A program made the position numbers and the translations under genes. DNA of 64,000 nt from Christensenellaceae bacterium (GTDB taxonomy: Bacteria; Bacillota; Clostridia; Christensenellales; Borkfalkiaceae), in NCBI GenBank assembly GCA_948890655.1, contig CAQTYU010000002.1, forward strand, positions 124,001 through 188,000. The letters run 5' to 3'. Shown piece by piece: positions 9,170 through 17,119 of this stretch (positions within the stretch are counted from its first letter, which is position 1; each line of letters opens with the position of its first letter). The notes under the pieces were generated by a model. It saw only the letters and a list, made by a program, of their open reading frames with translations, had not been told where the DNA came from and made no database searches.

Positions 9170-11353
9170 TTAAAAAACAGATTGTTCCGAATGCCCGCGA
9201 GTGTAATTTTTAATGTATTCCCGAAGCGCCTTTCCGTCCTTGAAAACCCCGATAAGCGCGTTCGGGTCGCCGTTTAGCGTGCAGTCCAAAAGCGCGCCCG
9301 TTGGCGTTGCCGCAGCTAAGCTTGCGCAGTTGTACAGTTCGAACCTGCACGCACCCGTCACGTACCGTCTTAACGGAAACTCTCTGCCATTCTCGTCCGT
9401 CAGCGTGTACGCCCCGCGCCTGTCGCAGTTTGCACATCGCTTTTCGAACGGGCAGTATACCAGGTCCATCACCTTCAAATCACCCGCGGCAAGATAAAAC
9501 GAATTTTCCGCGCAAACAATCCGCGCTTCCGCCACCGTCAATTCTTTTGAAACCGCAAAATATTTCGCCTTGCAGATTTCCACGTCCGCGCGGTTCGATA
9601 TGTTGAACCCAGTTCCCGCAAACAGCGGCTTGCTGAGTTCCTCCGCAAGCTTTATTCCGTAAATACCGTCGCAGTAAATTCCGTCGAACTGCGCCGCCGT
9701 TGACTTGATTTTTTGGGTTTCCCGCCCAGTCAAAAACGGCGGCAGATACAAAAATTTTTCGCCTTTGAAATTTTTTGTCAGCGCTTCTGCGTACGAATTG
9801 AAATCTGCAAGTTTAAGTATGCCTATATCCGCGCTTAAATTGCGAAAATCGGTACAAATTGCTGCAATTTTATCGTTTTTTATGTCGTTTTTCTGTGACG
9901 GTTTGGTGAAATTAACCGTGGTTTTGCGTTCAACCGACGTGATTTTTTCATAGTATCCCGCATATGCGTTCCGCCTTAAAGCGTTCAACTCGGAAGCGGA
10001 AATAAACACGTTATCCGTATCAATATTGCCGAAAATCACTTCAAACGGGTATTTATCTACCTTATCGAACGTTTTTTTTATGTTTTCGACCGAAACAGGA
10101 CTGTTTTGCGCCGCTTCAAGCGGCTTTTCCCCCTTAAAAACCGCTCCGTTTATTGAAATTTCGGCAATTTTACCCGCAACCAGCCTTACTTCAACCTTTA
10201 CGGGAATACTCCTTTTCATAGAAAGCAAGCGGGAATTCAGCCCCGTATCCGTTGTTACAAACGCCTTGTCGCCGTTTTTCAAACGCGATTTCGAAGAAAG
10301 GCTGAACCCACCCTTTAAATCACTGCAAAAAGTCGCTCCGCCAACCTCTTTCCCGTCCCTTAAAATCTTAAAACAGTCGCCTTTTACGAATTTCTGCCGC
10401 GTTTGGCACAAAAATTTGCCGTTTTCGACCCGAATTACACCCACAAACTCGCCGATGTGCCCCTGAACCGAGGAGGAAATAAACGACTTATCCTGCCCGA
10501 AAGCAAGCCCTTTTGTGTAATTTCCACGGTTAAAAGTGCGTTTTAAATCGCTTAAATCGTTTAAATTAATCGAATTTTCACAATTATCAATTAAATTTCT
10601 GTAATATTTCACCGCCGCTGCAACGTATTCTGGGCGCCGCATTCTTCCCTCTATTTTAAACGAAGCCACGCCCGCTTCAATCAGCTTGTTTACGTTTTCG
10701 CCCGCGCACAAATCGGAAAGCGAAAGCCTGTAAGCGCGTTCTTCGAACCCAGCGCGGTCAATTGAATATTTTTTTCTGCACGGCTGTTTACACTTGCCCC
10801 TGTTTCCGCTGTTCCAGCCCGCAAACGACGAAAGATAGCACTGTCCCGAAAAGCAGGTACAAAGCGCGCCCTGGACGAAAACTTCGGTTTCAATTATCTT
10901 AGCAATCTCTTCAATGTCATCAAAAGCCGTTTCGCGCGCCAAAATAACGCGGTCGAAACCGTATTCTTTTGCAAGCTTTGCGCCGTAAGTGTTGCAAACT
11001 CCCGCCTGTGTCGAAAGGTGCAAAACAATTTCAGGACAGTTATTTTTAATGTATTTGCCCAAAAATACGTCCGAAATAATAATTGCGTCGGCGCCCTTAT
11101 TCCATACCTTTACGACGCAAGTCAAAAAATCTTCGAGCTCGCCGTCCTTTACAATCGTATTCATTGCAACGTAAACTTTTACGCCGAAAGCGCGGCAGTA
11201 TTTCGCAATTTCCTCAAAATTTTCGTAATCAAAATTCTCCGCTGAGCTTCTTGCGGAGTATTCTTTCATTCCAAGGTATATCGCGTTAGCGCCTGCATTA
11301 ACCGCCGCAAAAACGCTGTTTTTATCCCCTGCAGGGGCTAGTATTTCAGACAT
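9170..11353 (-). CDS. U32 family peptidase-like protein (TrhP/RlhA relative)
   Basis: The protein opens with the U32 signature (EILAPAGDKNSVFAAVNAGA). It also has the cysteine-bearing core VQGALCTCFSGQC followed by GNRGKCKQPCRKKY around residue 200, which in tRNA/rRNA hydroxylation proteins of this family is thought to bind iron-sulfur clusters. A long C-terminal half includes a further cysteine group (YCPFEKRCANCDRRG). With about 727 residues it is in the long, two-domain class. The ATG at 11353 was chosen, 4 nt after the HAD phosphatase stop. A TTG four codons upstream would overlap that gene. The role in RNA hydroxylation is an inference from the family, because older annotation calls these collagenases. 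Confidence 0.88.
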   Translation of the reverse strand: MSEILAPAGDKNSVFAAVNAGANAIYLGMKEYSARSSAENFDYENFEEIAKYCRAFGVKVYVAMNTIVKDGELEDFLTCVVKVWNKGADAIIISDVFLGKYIKNNCPEIVLHLSTQAGVCNTYGAKLAKEYGFDRVILARETAFDDIEEIAKIIETEVFVQGALCTCFSGQCYLSSFAGWNSGNRGKCKQPCRKKYSIDRAGFEERAYRLSLSDLCAGENVNKLIEAGVASFKIEGRMRRPEYVAAAVKYYRNLIDNCENSINLNDLSDLKRTFNRGNYTKGLAFGQDKSFISSSVQGHIGEFVGVIRVENGKFLCQTRQKFVKGDCFKILRDGKEVGGATFCSDLKGGFSLSSKSRLKNGDKAFVTTDTGLNSRLLSMKRSIPVKVEVRLVAGKIAEISINGAVFKGEKPLEAAQNSPVSVENIKKTFDKVDKYPFEVIFGNIDTDNVFISASELNALRRNAYAGYYEKITSVERKTTVNFTKPSQKNDIKNDKIAAICTDFRNLSADIGILKLADFNSYAEALTKNFKGEKFLYLPPFLTGRETQKIKSTAAQFDGIYCDGIYGIKLAEELSKPLFAGTGFNISNRADVEICKAKYFAVSKELTVAEARIVCAENSFYLAAGDLKVMDLVYCPFEKRCANCDRRGAYTLTDENGREFPLRRYVTGACRFELYNCASLAAATPTGALLDCTLNGDPNALIGVFKDGKALREYIKNYTRGHSEQSVF

Positions 11354-11357
11354 AGTA

Positions 11358-12182
11358 CTATGCAAAACCGAATTTTTCTATTATTTGGGCTATTGCGCCC
11401 TCATTATTGGTCTCTGAAACGAAGTCTGCGGCTTCTTTTAAAGCGTCAACAGCGTTGCCGACCGCTACGCCCATACCGGCAGCCTTAATCATTGAAAGGT
11501 CGTTTAAATTGTCGCCTACGGCAACAGTTTTTTCAATGGGAATTCCGAACTTTTCAGCAAGGAATTTAAGTCCAGTACCCTTATTGTCGTTCAGGGGCGA
11601 AACCTCGACCAGTACCGTCGCGCTACAGGTAACGTCGTATTTGCCCTGCAATCTTTTTTTAAGTTCTTCGTACAGCTCCGCCTGCTTTTCGGGCGCAACT
11701 AAAATTGCGACTTTCTGACAAAAAGGCTTATTTTTCAGTACGAAGCCGACGATATCGCCGCCTATATATTTTGCGTCGATACCCACTACGCGCTCGTACA
11801 TCTGTAAAAACTTATTGTCTTTGGGAATATCCGTGTACAAATCGTCGTCACAATACACGTTCACTGGGTGCCCCAATTCCTTAATATTGCGGCAAATCTC
11901 CGCAACTCCCGAGTAATCCATACCGCCGTTTTTAATAATTTTTCCGCTTTCGATATCCGCTATAACGGTGCCCTGACTCGCTACGACGAAACCTTTAAGC
12001 CCAAGCTCGCGTACACGCGGCAATATGCAATACAGTATTCTGCCTGTACAGACTGCAAAAATTCCCCCGTTTGCGATGTATTCGTCGATTGCCGCTTTAA
12101 CCTTTAAGGGAACCTTTTGGTTGCCGTCGATTAGCGTTCCGTCAAAGTCGGATACGATAAGTTTATAATTTAAATTTTTCAT
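11358..12182 (-). CDS. Cof-type HAD-IIB hydrolase
   Basis: The 274-residue protein is a haloacid dehalogenase-superfamily phosphatase of the Cof type. Motif I is SDFDGTL near residue 12, motif II is AVCTGRI near 41, and motif III/IV is AVGDNLNDLSMIKAAGMGVA near 220. A C2B cap lies between motifs II and III. Such enzymes dephosphorylate small phosphometabolites such as sugar phosphates or flavin precursors, and the substrate cannot be predicted. The ATG overlaps the uvrC stop by 4 nt (ATGA). Confidence 0.92.
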   Translation of the reverse strand: MKNLNYKLIVSDFDGTLIDGNQKVPLKVKAAIDEYIANGGIFAVCTGRILYCILPRVRELGLKGFVVASQGTVIADIESGKIIKNGGMDYSGVAEICRNIKELGHPVNVYCDDDLYTDIPKDNKFLQMYERVVGIDAKYIGGDIVGFVLKNKPFCQKVAILVAPEKQAELYEELKKRLQGKYDVTCSATVLVEVSPLNDNKGTGLKFLAEKFGIPIEKTVAVGDNLNDLSMIKAAGMGVAVGNAVDALKEAADFVSETNNEGAIAQIIEKFGFA

Positions 12183-13987
12183 AAGTTTTCTTTTAAATAG
12201 TCGTAAATTTTTTGCGCCAAAGCTAAGGAAATTCCGTCCACAGAGGACAGTTCCTCAACGCTTGCGTTCATAATTTTATCAAGCGTACCGAATTTGTCAA
12301 GAAGGGCAAGCCGTTTCACTTTGCCTACCCCGTCTATTTCGGTCAGAACGCTTTGCAGATTCCGTTTTGAGTGCAAGTTTCTGAAATAGGTTATTGCAAA
12401 TCTGTGCGCTTCGTCACGGATTCTTTGCAACATTTTAAGCGAATAGTCGCGGTGCGGAATTTTGACGCTTTCTTCGGAATACAGAGTAAACACCTCTTCT
12501 TCGCGTTTGGCAAGCGAAATAAGCTCTATACCCTCTATATTTTTTCCGTCGAAAATTTCCTTAACCGCAGACAACTGACCCTTGCCGCCGTCGATTATTA
12601 TTAGGTCGGGCTTGGGGAACTTTTCCTCTTCGTCAGTTCCCAGTTTATCCAGACGACGGGTCAGAACCTCCTGCAAGGACGCGAAGTCGTTCGCGCCCTC
12701 GACTGTCTTAATTTTAAAACGGCGGTAACTGTTTCTGTCCGCTTCGCCATCAATAAACACGACCATTGACCCGACCTTATCCACTCCGCTGATGTTGGAA
12801 ATATCGTAACACTCCATTCGGCGTGGATAATTTTTCAAAGACAGCAATTCCTGCAAATGCCTGCAAGCGTTCACCGTCATATCGTCCTTGTGCTTAATCT
12901 TGTCGACCGATTTTTCAAGGTATTCGGAGGCATTTCTTTTAGCCATTTGCAGAAGTCGGGCTTTATCGCCCTGTTTTGCCAAGGTTATTTCAACGCTTTT
13001 TTCAAACTTTTCCTTAAAATAATTTTGCAAAAGCTCTTTTTCGCAGAACTCCTCGCAGATAATTTCGGACGGTACTTCGTGGTTCTGATAATACTGAACG
13101 ATAAAGCCCGTCAGAGCTTCGCCGTCGGTCAGGTGCGCTTCGTCCAAGGCGAAAGAACTTCCGCCCTGCATAATGCCCTTGCGCGTAACCAAGACGTTTA
13201 CAGCCGAATACAGACCGTTGCTTACATAAGCGATAATATCGGCGTCTACGTAACGGTTTAAGGTAGTTAAGCGCTTCGCCTCGAGCTTAGAAAGCATTTC
13301 TATTTTGTTTTTATAGTCAAGCGCAAGCTCGAAATTCTCGTTCTCGGCGGCGGAAACCATTTTATTTTTTAAAAGAATTTCCGCATCTTTGTAGTTGCCC
13401 TCAAGGAAGTTCAAAGCGTTCTTAACCCGCACAGAGTATTCTTCTTTGCTGACTTTACCTGCGCAAGGAGCCGGGCACCTTCCGATGTGGTAATTCAGAC
13501 ATTCCCGCTTTTTACCCGTAGTTGCGGTATGACACAGGCGCACGCAAAACGTGAGCTGAAGCGTATCTAAAATTTCTTTACAGCTTATTCCGCCCATAAA
13601 CGGACCGAAGTATCTGCAACCGTCTTTTTTAATCTTACGTGTTATTGAAAAGTTCGGGAAATCTTCCTTTAAATTTGCTTTAATATAGGGGTAAGTTTTA
13701 TCGTCCTTTAAAAGAATGTTGTACTTGGGCTTGTATTTTTTTATGAGGGTGTTTTCGAGGGCAAGCGCGTCGATTTCGGTATTTGTAATGATGTAGTTGA
13801 AATCGGCTATGTTTTGCACCATTTTCGTAACTTTTTCCGGCTTTTCCGAGCTATGAAAATATTGCCGAACTCTGTTTTTGAGAACGCGCGCCTTGCCGAC
13901 GTAGATTACGTTCTTGTAACCGTCGAGCATAATATAAACCCCCGGACTGTCCGGAAGAAGTTTCAGTTTTTCGCGAATTACGTCCAT
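12179..13987 (-). CDS. uvrC: excinuclease ABC subunit C
   Basis: The 602-residue UvrC makes the dual incisions in nucleotide excision repair. It contains the GIY-YIG nuclease (SPGVYIMLDGYKNVIYVGKA, residues about 12-90) and a UvrB-interacting UVR motif around residues 200-235. The RNase-H-like endonuclease (MECYDISNISG) and the C-terminal tandem helix-hairpin-helix (EIDGVGKVKRLALLDKFG) follow. The ATG at 13987 was preferred over an upstream in-frame codon at 14056 because the -10 box of a consensus promoter lies at 14003-14008, between the two. It is the first gene of the long repair operon. Confidence 0.95.
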   Translation of the reverse strand: MDVIREKLKLLPDSPGVYIMLDGYKNVIYVGKARVLKNRVRQYFHSSEKPEKVTKMVQNIADFNYIITNTEIDALALENTLIKKYKPKYNILLKDDKTYPYIKANLKEDFPNFSITRKIKKDGCRYFGPFMGGISCKEILDTLQLTFCVRLCHTATTGKKRECLNYHIGRCPAPCAGKVSKEEYSVRVKNALNFLEGNYKDAEILLKNKMVSAAENENFELALDYKNKIEMLSKLEAKRLTTLNRYVDADIIAYVSNGLYSAVNVLVTRKGIMQGGSSFALDEAHLTDGEALTGFIVQYYQNHEVPSEIICEEFCEKELLQNYFKEKFEKSVEITLAKQGDKARLLQMAKRNASEYLEKSVDKIKHKDDMTVNACRHLQELLSLKNYPRRMECYDISNISGVDKVGSMVVFIDGEADRNSYRRFKIKTVEGANDFASLQEVLTRRLDKLGTDEEEKFPKPDLIIIDGGKGQLSAVKEIFDGKNIEGIELISLAKREEEVFTLYSEESVKIPHRDYSLKMLQRIRDEAHRFAITYFRNLHSKRNLQSVLTEIDGVGKVKRLALLDKFGTLDKIMNASVEELSSVDGISLALAQKIYDYLKENL

Positions 13988-14002
13988 AATACCCTGTTTA
14001 AA

Positions 14003-14031
14003 ATTATAGCATATCCGTATAAGTTTTGCAA
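14003..14031 (-). promoter_or_regulatory. sigma-A promoter of the uvrC operon
   Basis: On the minus strand TTGCAA (14026-14031) and TATAAT (14003-14008) are separated by 17 nt, just upstream of the uvrC ATG. Confidence 0.75.
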
Positions 14032-14034
14032 TAT

Positions 14035-14064
14035 AAAAAATCTTGCCAATCGGCAAGATTTTTT
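14035..14064 (-). terminator. terminator after the pectate lyase gene
   Basis: TCTTGCC (14041-14047) pairs with GGCAAGA (14052-14058), flanked by six A and six T residues. The structure is symmetrical and could act in both directions. It separates the lyase gene from uvrC. Confidence 0.85.
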
Positions 14065-14075
14065 ATACTTATTTT

Positions 14076-16346
14076 CTAATTTTTGTGTACGCCTGCATAA
14101 GCTTTTACTATGTTGGGTACGTTTGCCGTTTCGTCCAGTTGAGTAACTTTTGATTTCTTAGCCGAGCTGTCATAGTAGAACGCAGAAGAATTAGTGTCAA
14201 AGTTCTGGCTGTAGATATTATCGTTTTGAATTGTTGTAGCCCTATTTGTTACTTGGGTAATATTATACTTTGAAGTGTCTAATTTATATTTATCATCTAA
14301 CTGTGTTTCAATAAACGTACAATTATAAACCTTTACATAACCATCCAATTTAACGCTTTGATTATTGAGGGTTATCGATTTAGTGCCGAGTTGGGTCTGA
14401 ATAGGATTTTTCGCATTTTCAAAATAACAATTTTCAATGAACGCATACCCGCCCGAACGAATTGACATATTCGTACCTGACGATTTGTAATAATAATTGT
14501 TATACATATGCATATTTGCCTGTCTTGCAAGCGGCAAGCGGCTATTGCACTGGTCATAGAAATTGTGATGGAACGTTACGTTCGCGGTAAAAACGTTGTC
14601 ATCCGAACCGATTAAACCTGTTTTATGGTTATTATAATAATGGTTGTACGAAATCGAGACATACGCACATCTTTTGAAGTCGGTAGCACCATCACCCTCT
14701 CGCTTATCCTGCTCTGCACAGACATCCCAATAATTCATACCCTCGTTGAAAGTATTATTGTGAACCCAAAGCCTGTTAGAATTGAATTTATCAACCGACA
14801 AACCGGTATATTTGGAAGTGTCAGTTGAGCCTTCAAAGCTACAAGCGTCCTCAGTGTAATCGTCGAAAGTGATATTTCTTACTTCGATAGAATTGCACTT
14901 CTTCCAGGTAAGCCCCCATTGGAAAATCATAGCATCCGTGCCGATACCTTCTACCGTCACATTTTCTGCTTCTGAAATTTCACAGTTGTTCCAATAGGAA
15001 TCGTATCCGCTTGTACTGCCAGCTGAATAAGTCGCTTTACTGACTAAACCGTTTAATACGGTAATATCTGTTTGAAGCTTATTATAGCCTCCTGAAATTA
15101 ATTTTTCTTGTGTTAAACTAGTGCTGCTTGTAGGAAGCTGTGTGTTGTTTATACCTACGATTGAAGAATCGTTTATAATTTTTCCGCTATCATTTTTATC
15201 GGCGCTATCATACTTAGCTTGAAGGGTTTTCCAGTTATTTTTATCCCACGTTGCGGCAGCAATTCTGCCTATTATGCGGACTATTACAGGTTTTCCTGCG
15301 TTTTTGGAATCGCCTAAAATGGCGACTATACCTTTAATACTGCTATCCCAAGGAGCGACAACGTCATTTTTATTCTGCTCGTTAACGTAAACGATATATG
15401 CGCCGGATTTGGGGGTGCCGTCGTTATTGTAGGCACCGACGCCCGAAGTTGCGCCGAAGTGCGCGTAACCTGAACGGTCGTATGCGGTAACCGTTACGTC
15501 TTTTTCCGAGGTTTTCGTGCCTGCGGTTACTTTTATCGTATAATCGCCCGCCTTTAAGCCGACGATATCTGCACGTACGGTGTTACCGTAAGTACGGATA
15601 AGCTCGCTATCGATATTCGTATAAGACGAAGCGCCCTCGGCTTTATAGGAAACCTGATATTGGTTTACTCCGCTTACTGCGTTGAATTCAATATATGCGC
15701 CCTCTTCGTAGCCGCCGAAAGCCTTCACCGTCACTTCGTTTTCAGAAGGCTTAGGAACATCGGGAACATCGGGATTGTCGGGAGTTTCCCCGTCTAGCCA
15801 TTCGCCGTAGAAAGTCTTATTGCCGTATTCGCCAGCTGAAATTGTTTTTACCGCAGTGCCGTTTAAATCAGAATTTATATACCAACCGTTAAAAGTCGAG
15901 CCTGATTTTTCGGGTTTGGGTAAGGTCACGTTCACGCCGTAGGAATAAGAGTTCATTGTGCTTTGGTAATTGTCGCCGACGATATTAAAAGTCAAAGTAT
16001 AACTATCGGGTATCCATTTTGCCCAATACTCCTTATCGCCCGTTGCGGTAGCGGAAATTTTAGGAACCGCTTTGCCCGAGAAATCGCTTGAAACGTACCA
16101 ACCGTCGAAAGTATAATGCTCTTTCGTGCCGTTTGCGGGCAGATATGTGACCGTGCCAGAAGTATATTCGGTAAGGTCGGTAGTGAACGTGCCGCCGTTT
16201 GCGTTTAATGTTACGGTGTATACGTTACCGTCGCCCTGCTTGTTACCGAAAATACCGTCTAGCATATCGCAGGCGGTTAAGGTGGTCAAAGTCATAGCCA
16301 AAATTACTGCTATTATAATTTTTGAAAATGATTTTATTGCTTTCAC
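14076..16346 (-). CDS. secreted PL1-type pectate lyase lipoprotein with InlB-type repeats
   Basis: The 756-residue protein has a lipoprotein signal (hydrophobic AVILAMTLTTLTAC) and lipid-anchor Cys near residue 26. Two Listeria-Bacteroides (InlB B-type) repeats ending in GWY...WAKW and GWY...GEW follow, then a Pro/Asp linker and a fibronectin-like domain. A right-handed beta-helix of the pectate lyase family PL1 carries WNNCEISEAENVTVEGIGTD, RLWVHNNTF, ATDFKRCAYVSISYNHY and FHHNFYDQCNSRLPLARQ. It should cleave polygalacturonan at the cell surface. The start is GTG at 16346, with GGAG 8 nt upstream. The upstream ATG at 16385 overlaps the -10 box. A larger paralogue lies at 59905. Confidence 0.88.
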   Translation of the reverse strand: MKAIKSFSKIIIAVILAMTLTTLTACDMLDGIFGNKQGDGNVYTVTLNANGGTFTTDLTEYTSGTVTYLPANGTKEHYTFDGWYVSSDFSGKAVPKISATATGDKEYWAKWIPDSYTLTFNIVGDNYQSTMNSYSYGVNVTLPKPEKSGSTFNGWYINSDLNGTAVKTISAGEYGNKTFYGEWLDGETPDNPDVPDVPKPSENEVTVKAFGGYEEGAYIEFNAVSGVNQYQVSYKAEGASSYTNIDSELIRTYGNTVRADIVGLKAGDYTIKVTAGTKTSEKDVTVTAYDRSGYAHFGATSGVGAYNNDGTPKSGAYIVYVNEQNKNDVVAPWDSSIKGIVAILGDSKNAGKPVIVRIIGRIAAATWDKNNWKTLQAKYDSADKNDSGKIINDSSIVGINNTQLPTSSTSLTQEKLISGGYNKLQTDITVLNGLVSKATYSAGSTSGYDSYWNNCEISEAENVTVEGIGTDAMIFQWGLTWKKCNSIEVRNITFDDYTEDACSFEGSTDTSKYTGLSVDKFNSNRLWVHNNTFNEGMNYWDVCAEQDKREGDGATDFKRCAYVSISYNHYYNNHKTGLIGSDDNVFTANVTFHHNFYDQCNSRLPLARQANMHMYNNYYYKSSGTNMSIRSGGYAFIENCYFENAKNPIQTQLGTKSITLNNQSVKLDGYVKVYNCTFIETQLDDKYKLDTSKYNITQVTNRATTIQNDNIYSQNFDTNSSAFYYDSSAKKSKVTQLDETANVPNIVKAYAGVHKN

Positions 16347-16375
16347 GCTAAATCTCCAAAAAATTCGCTGATTAT

Positions 16376-16404
16376 ATTCTACCACAAAAATTGAAATATT
16401 ACAA
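16376..16404 (-). promoter_or_regulatory. sigma-A promoter of the pectate lyase gene
   Basis: On the minus strand TTGTAA (16399-16404), a 17-nt spacer and TAGAAT (16376-16381) lie upstream of the GTG start. Confidence 0.6.
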
Positions 16405-16434
16405 CACTTTAAGATAGATAATTACAAAATATTT

Positions 16435-16462
16435 AAAAGCGGTAACTTTTGTTACCGCTTTT
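16435..16462 (-). terminator. terminator of the copper operon
   Basis: AAAAGCGGTAAC (16435-16446) pairs perfectly with GTTACCGCTTTT (16451-16462) around a TTTT loop, directly abutting the arsR stop codon. Confidence 0.85.
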
Positions 16463-16801
16463 TCAACAACCCAAAAATTCTACGCCTTTAAGCATAACGT
16501 CGTTGACCGTATCGTTGACAAGGCTGTAAAATATAATTTTACCCGAACGCTCGCTTTTGACTATACCCAGATTTTTCAGCAACCGAAGCTGGTGCGATAC
16601 CGTGGTCTGATTTATTTCCAGAACCCGTGAAAGGTCGGTTACGCACATTTCTGATATTGCCAGAGCGGACAACATTCGTACCCGTGTCGGGTCGGCAAAA
16701 ATCGAGAAAAAGCATACTATACTGTCAAGAACGTCGCCCGTCGGCACGTATTCTTTCACCAAATCTTTTGTACGCCTGTCCAATAACATCATATCCTGCA
16801 T
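16463..16801 (-). CDS. ArsR/SmtB-family metal-sensing repressor
   Basis: The 112-residue winged-helix protein fits the ArsR/SmtB family (ADPTRVRMLSALAISEMCVTDLS, then NQTTVSHQLRLLKNLGIVKSER). The helix alpha-3 region contains EMCVTDL, a one-cysteine version of the ELCVCDL metal box of CadC-type sensors, and the protein ends in a further Cys. Such repressors leave DNA when metal binds. It lies directly downstream of the copper-type ATPase gene, but a perfect promoter in between lets it be made independently. It probably represses itself and possibly the ATPase. The metal sensed cannot be told from the sequence. Confidence 0.88.
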   Translation of the reverse strand: MQDMMLLDRRTKDLVKEYVPTGDVLDSIVCFFSIFADPTRVRMLSALAISEMCVTDLSRVLEINQTTVSHQLRLLKNLGIVKSERSGKIIFYSLVNDTVNDVMLKGVEFLGC

Positions 16802-16821
16802 AACTCAGCCTCCATACCTAA

Positions 16822-16877
16822 ATTATACAGCCGCGTATGCATAAGTGTCAAAATATTACAGTGACGGATACTGTCAC
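16822..16877 (-). promoter_or_regulatory. arsR promoter with candidate operators
   Basis: On the minus strand TTGACA (16846-16851), an 18-nt spacer and TATAAT (16822-16827) precede arsR, with GGAGG before its ATG. The spacer holds the perfect 8-bp palindrome TATGCATA (16836-16843). An imperfect inverted repeat GTGAC...GTCAC lies at 16861-16877. Either could be the ArsR binding site. Confidence 0.6.
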
Positions 16878-16903
16878 AAATTAGCTTAGTTTGGTTGAGT
16901 TTG

Positions 16904-17119
16904 TCACTTGCTTTCGATTGATAAAACTTTATATCCCGCGTCGGTTACAAGCGCGGTGATTTCCGTATCGTCAACTTTTTCGCGACTGCGGATAACGGCA
17001 AGCTTCTTCTTTAACTTGACGTCAACCGAAACTACGTTTTTTGCGGTAGAAAGCTTTTCTTCCACTCTTTTTGCGCAGTGCTCGCAGCACATTCCGTCGA
17101 TATTAACGATTGTTTTCAT
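16904..17119 (-). CDS. possible internally initiated CopZ-like copper chaperone
   Basis: In frame inside the ATPase gene, an ATG at 17119 lies 4 nt after AAGGAAGG, a better ribosome site than that of the ATPase itself. Translation from it would give a 71-residue protein with GMCCEHCAKRV, the size and layout of the copper chaperone CopZ. No stop codon separates it from the ATPase, so this would be a nested product. It is an inference and needs protein evidence. Confidence 0.45.
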   Translation of the reverse strand: MKTIVNIDGMCCEHCAKRVEEKLSTAKNVVSVDVKLKKKLAVIRSREKVDDTEITALVTDAGYKVLSIESK

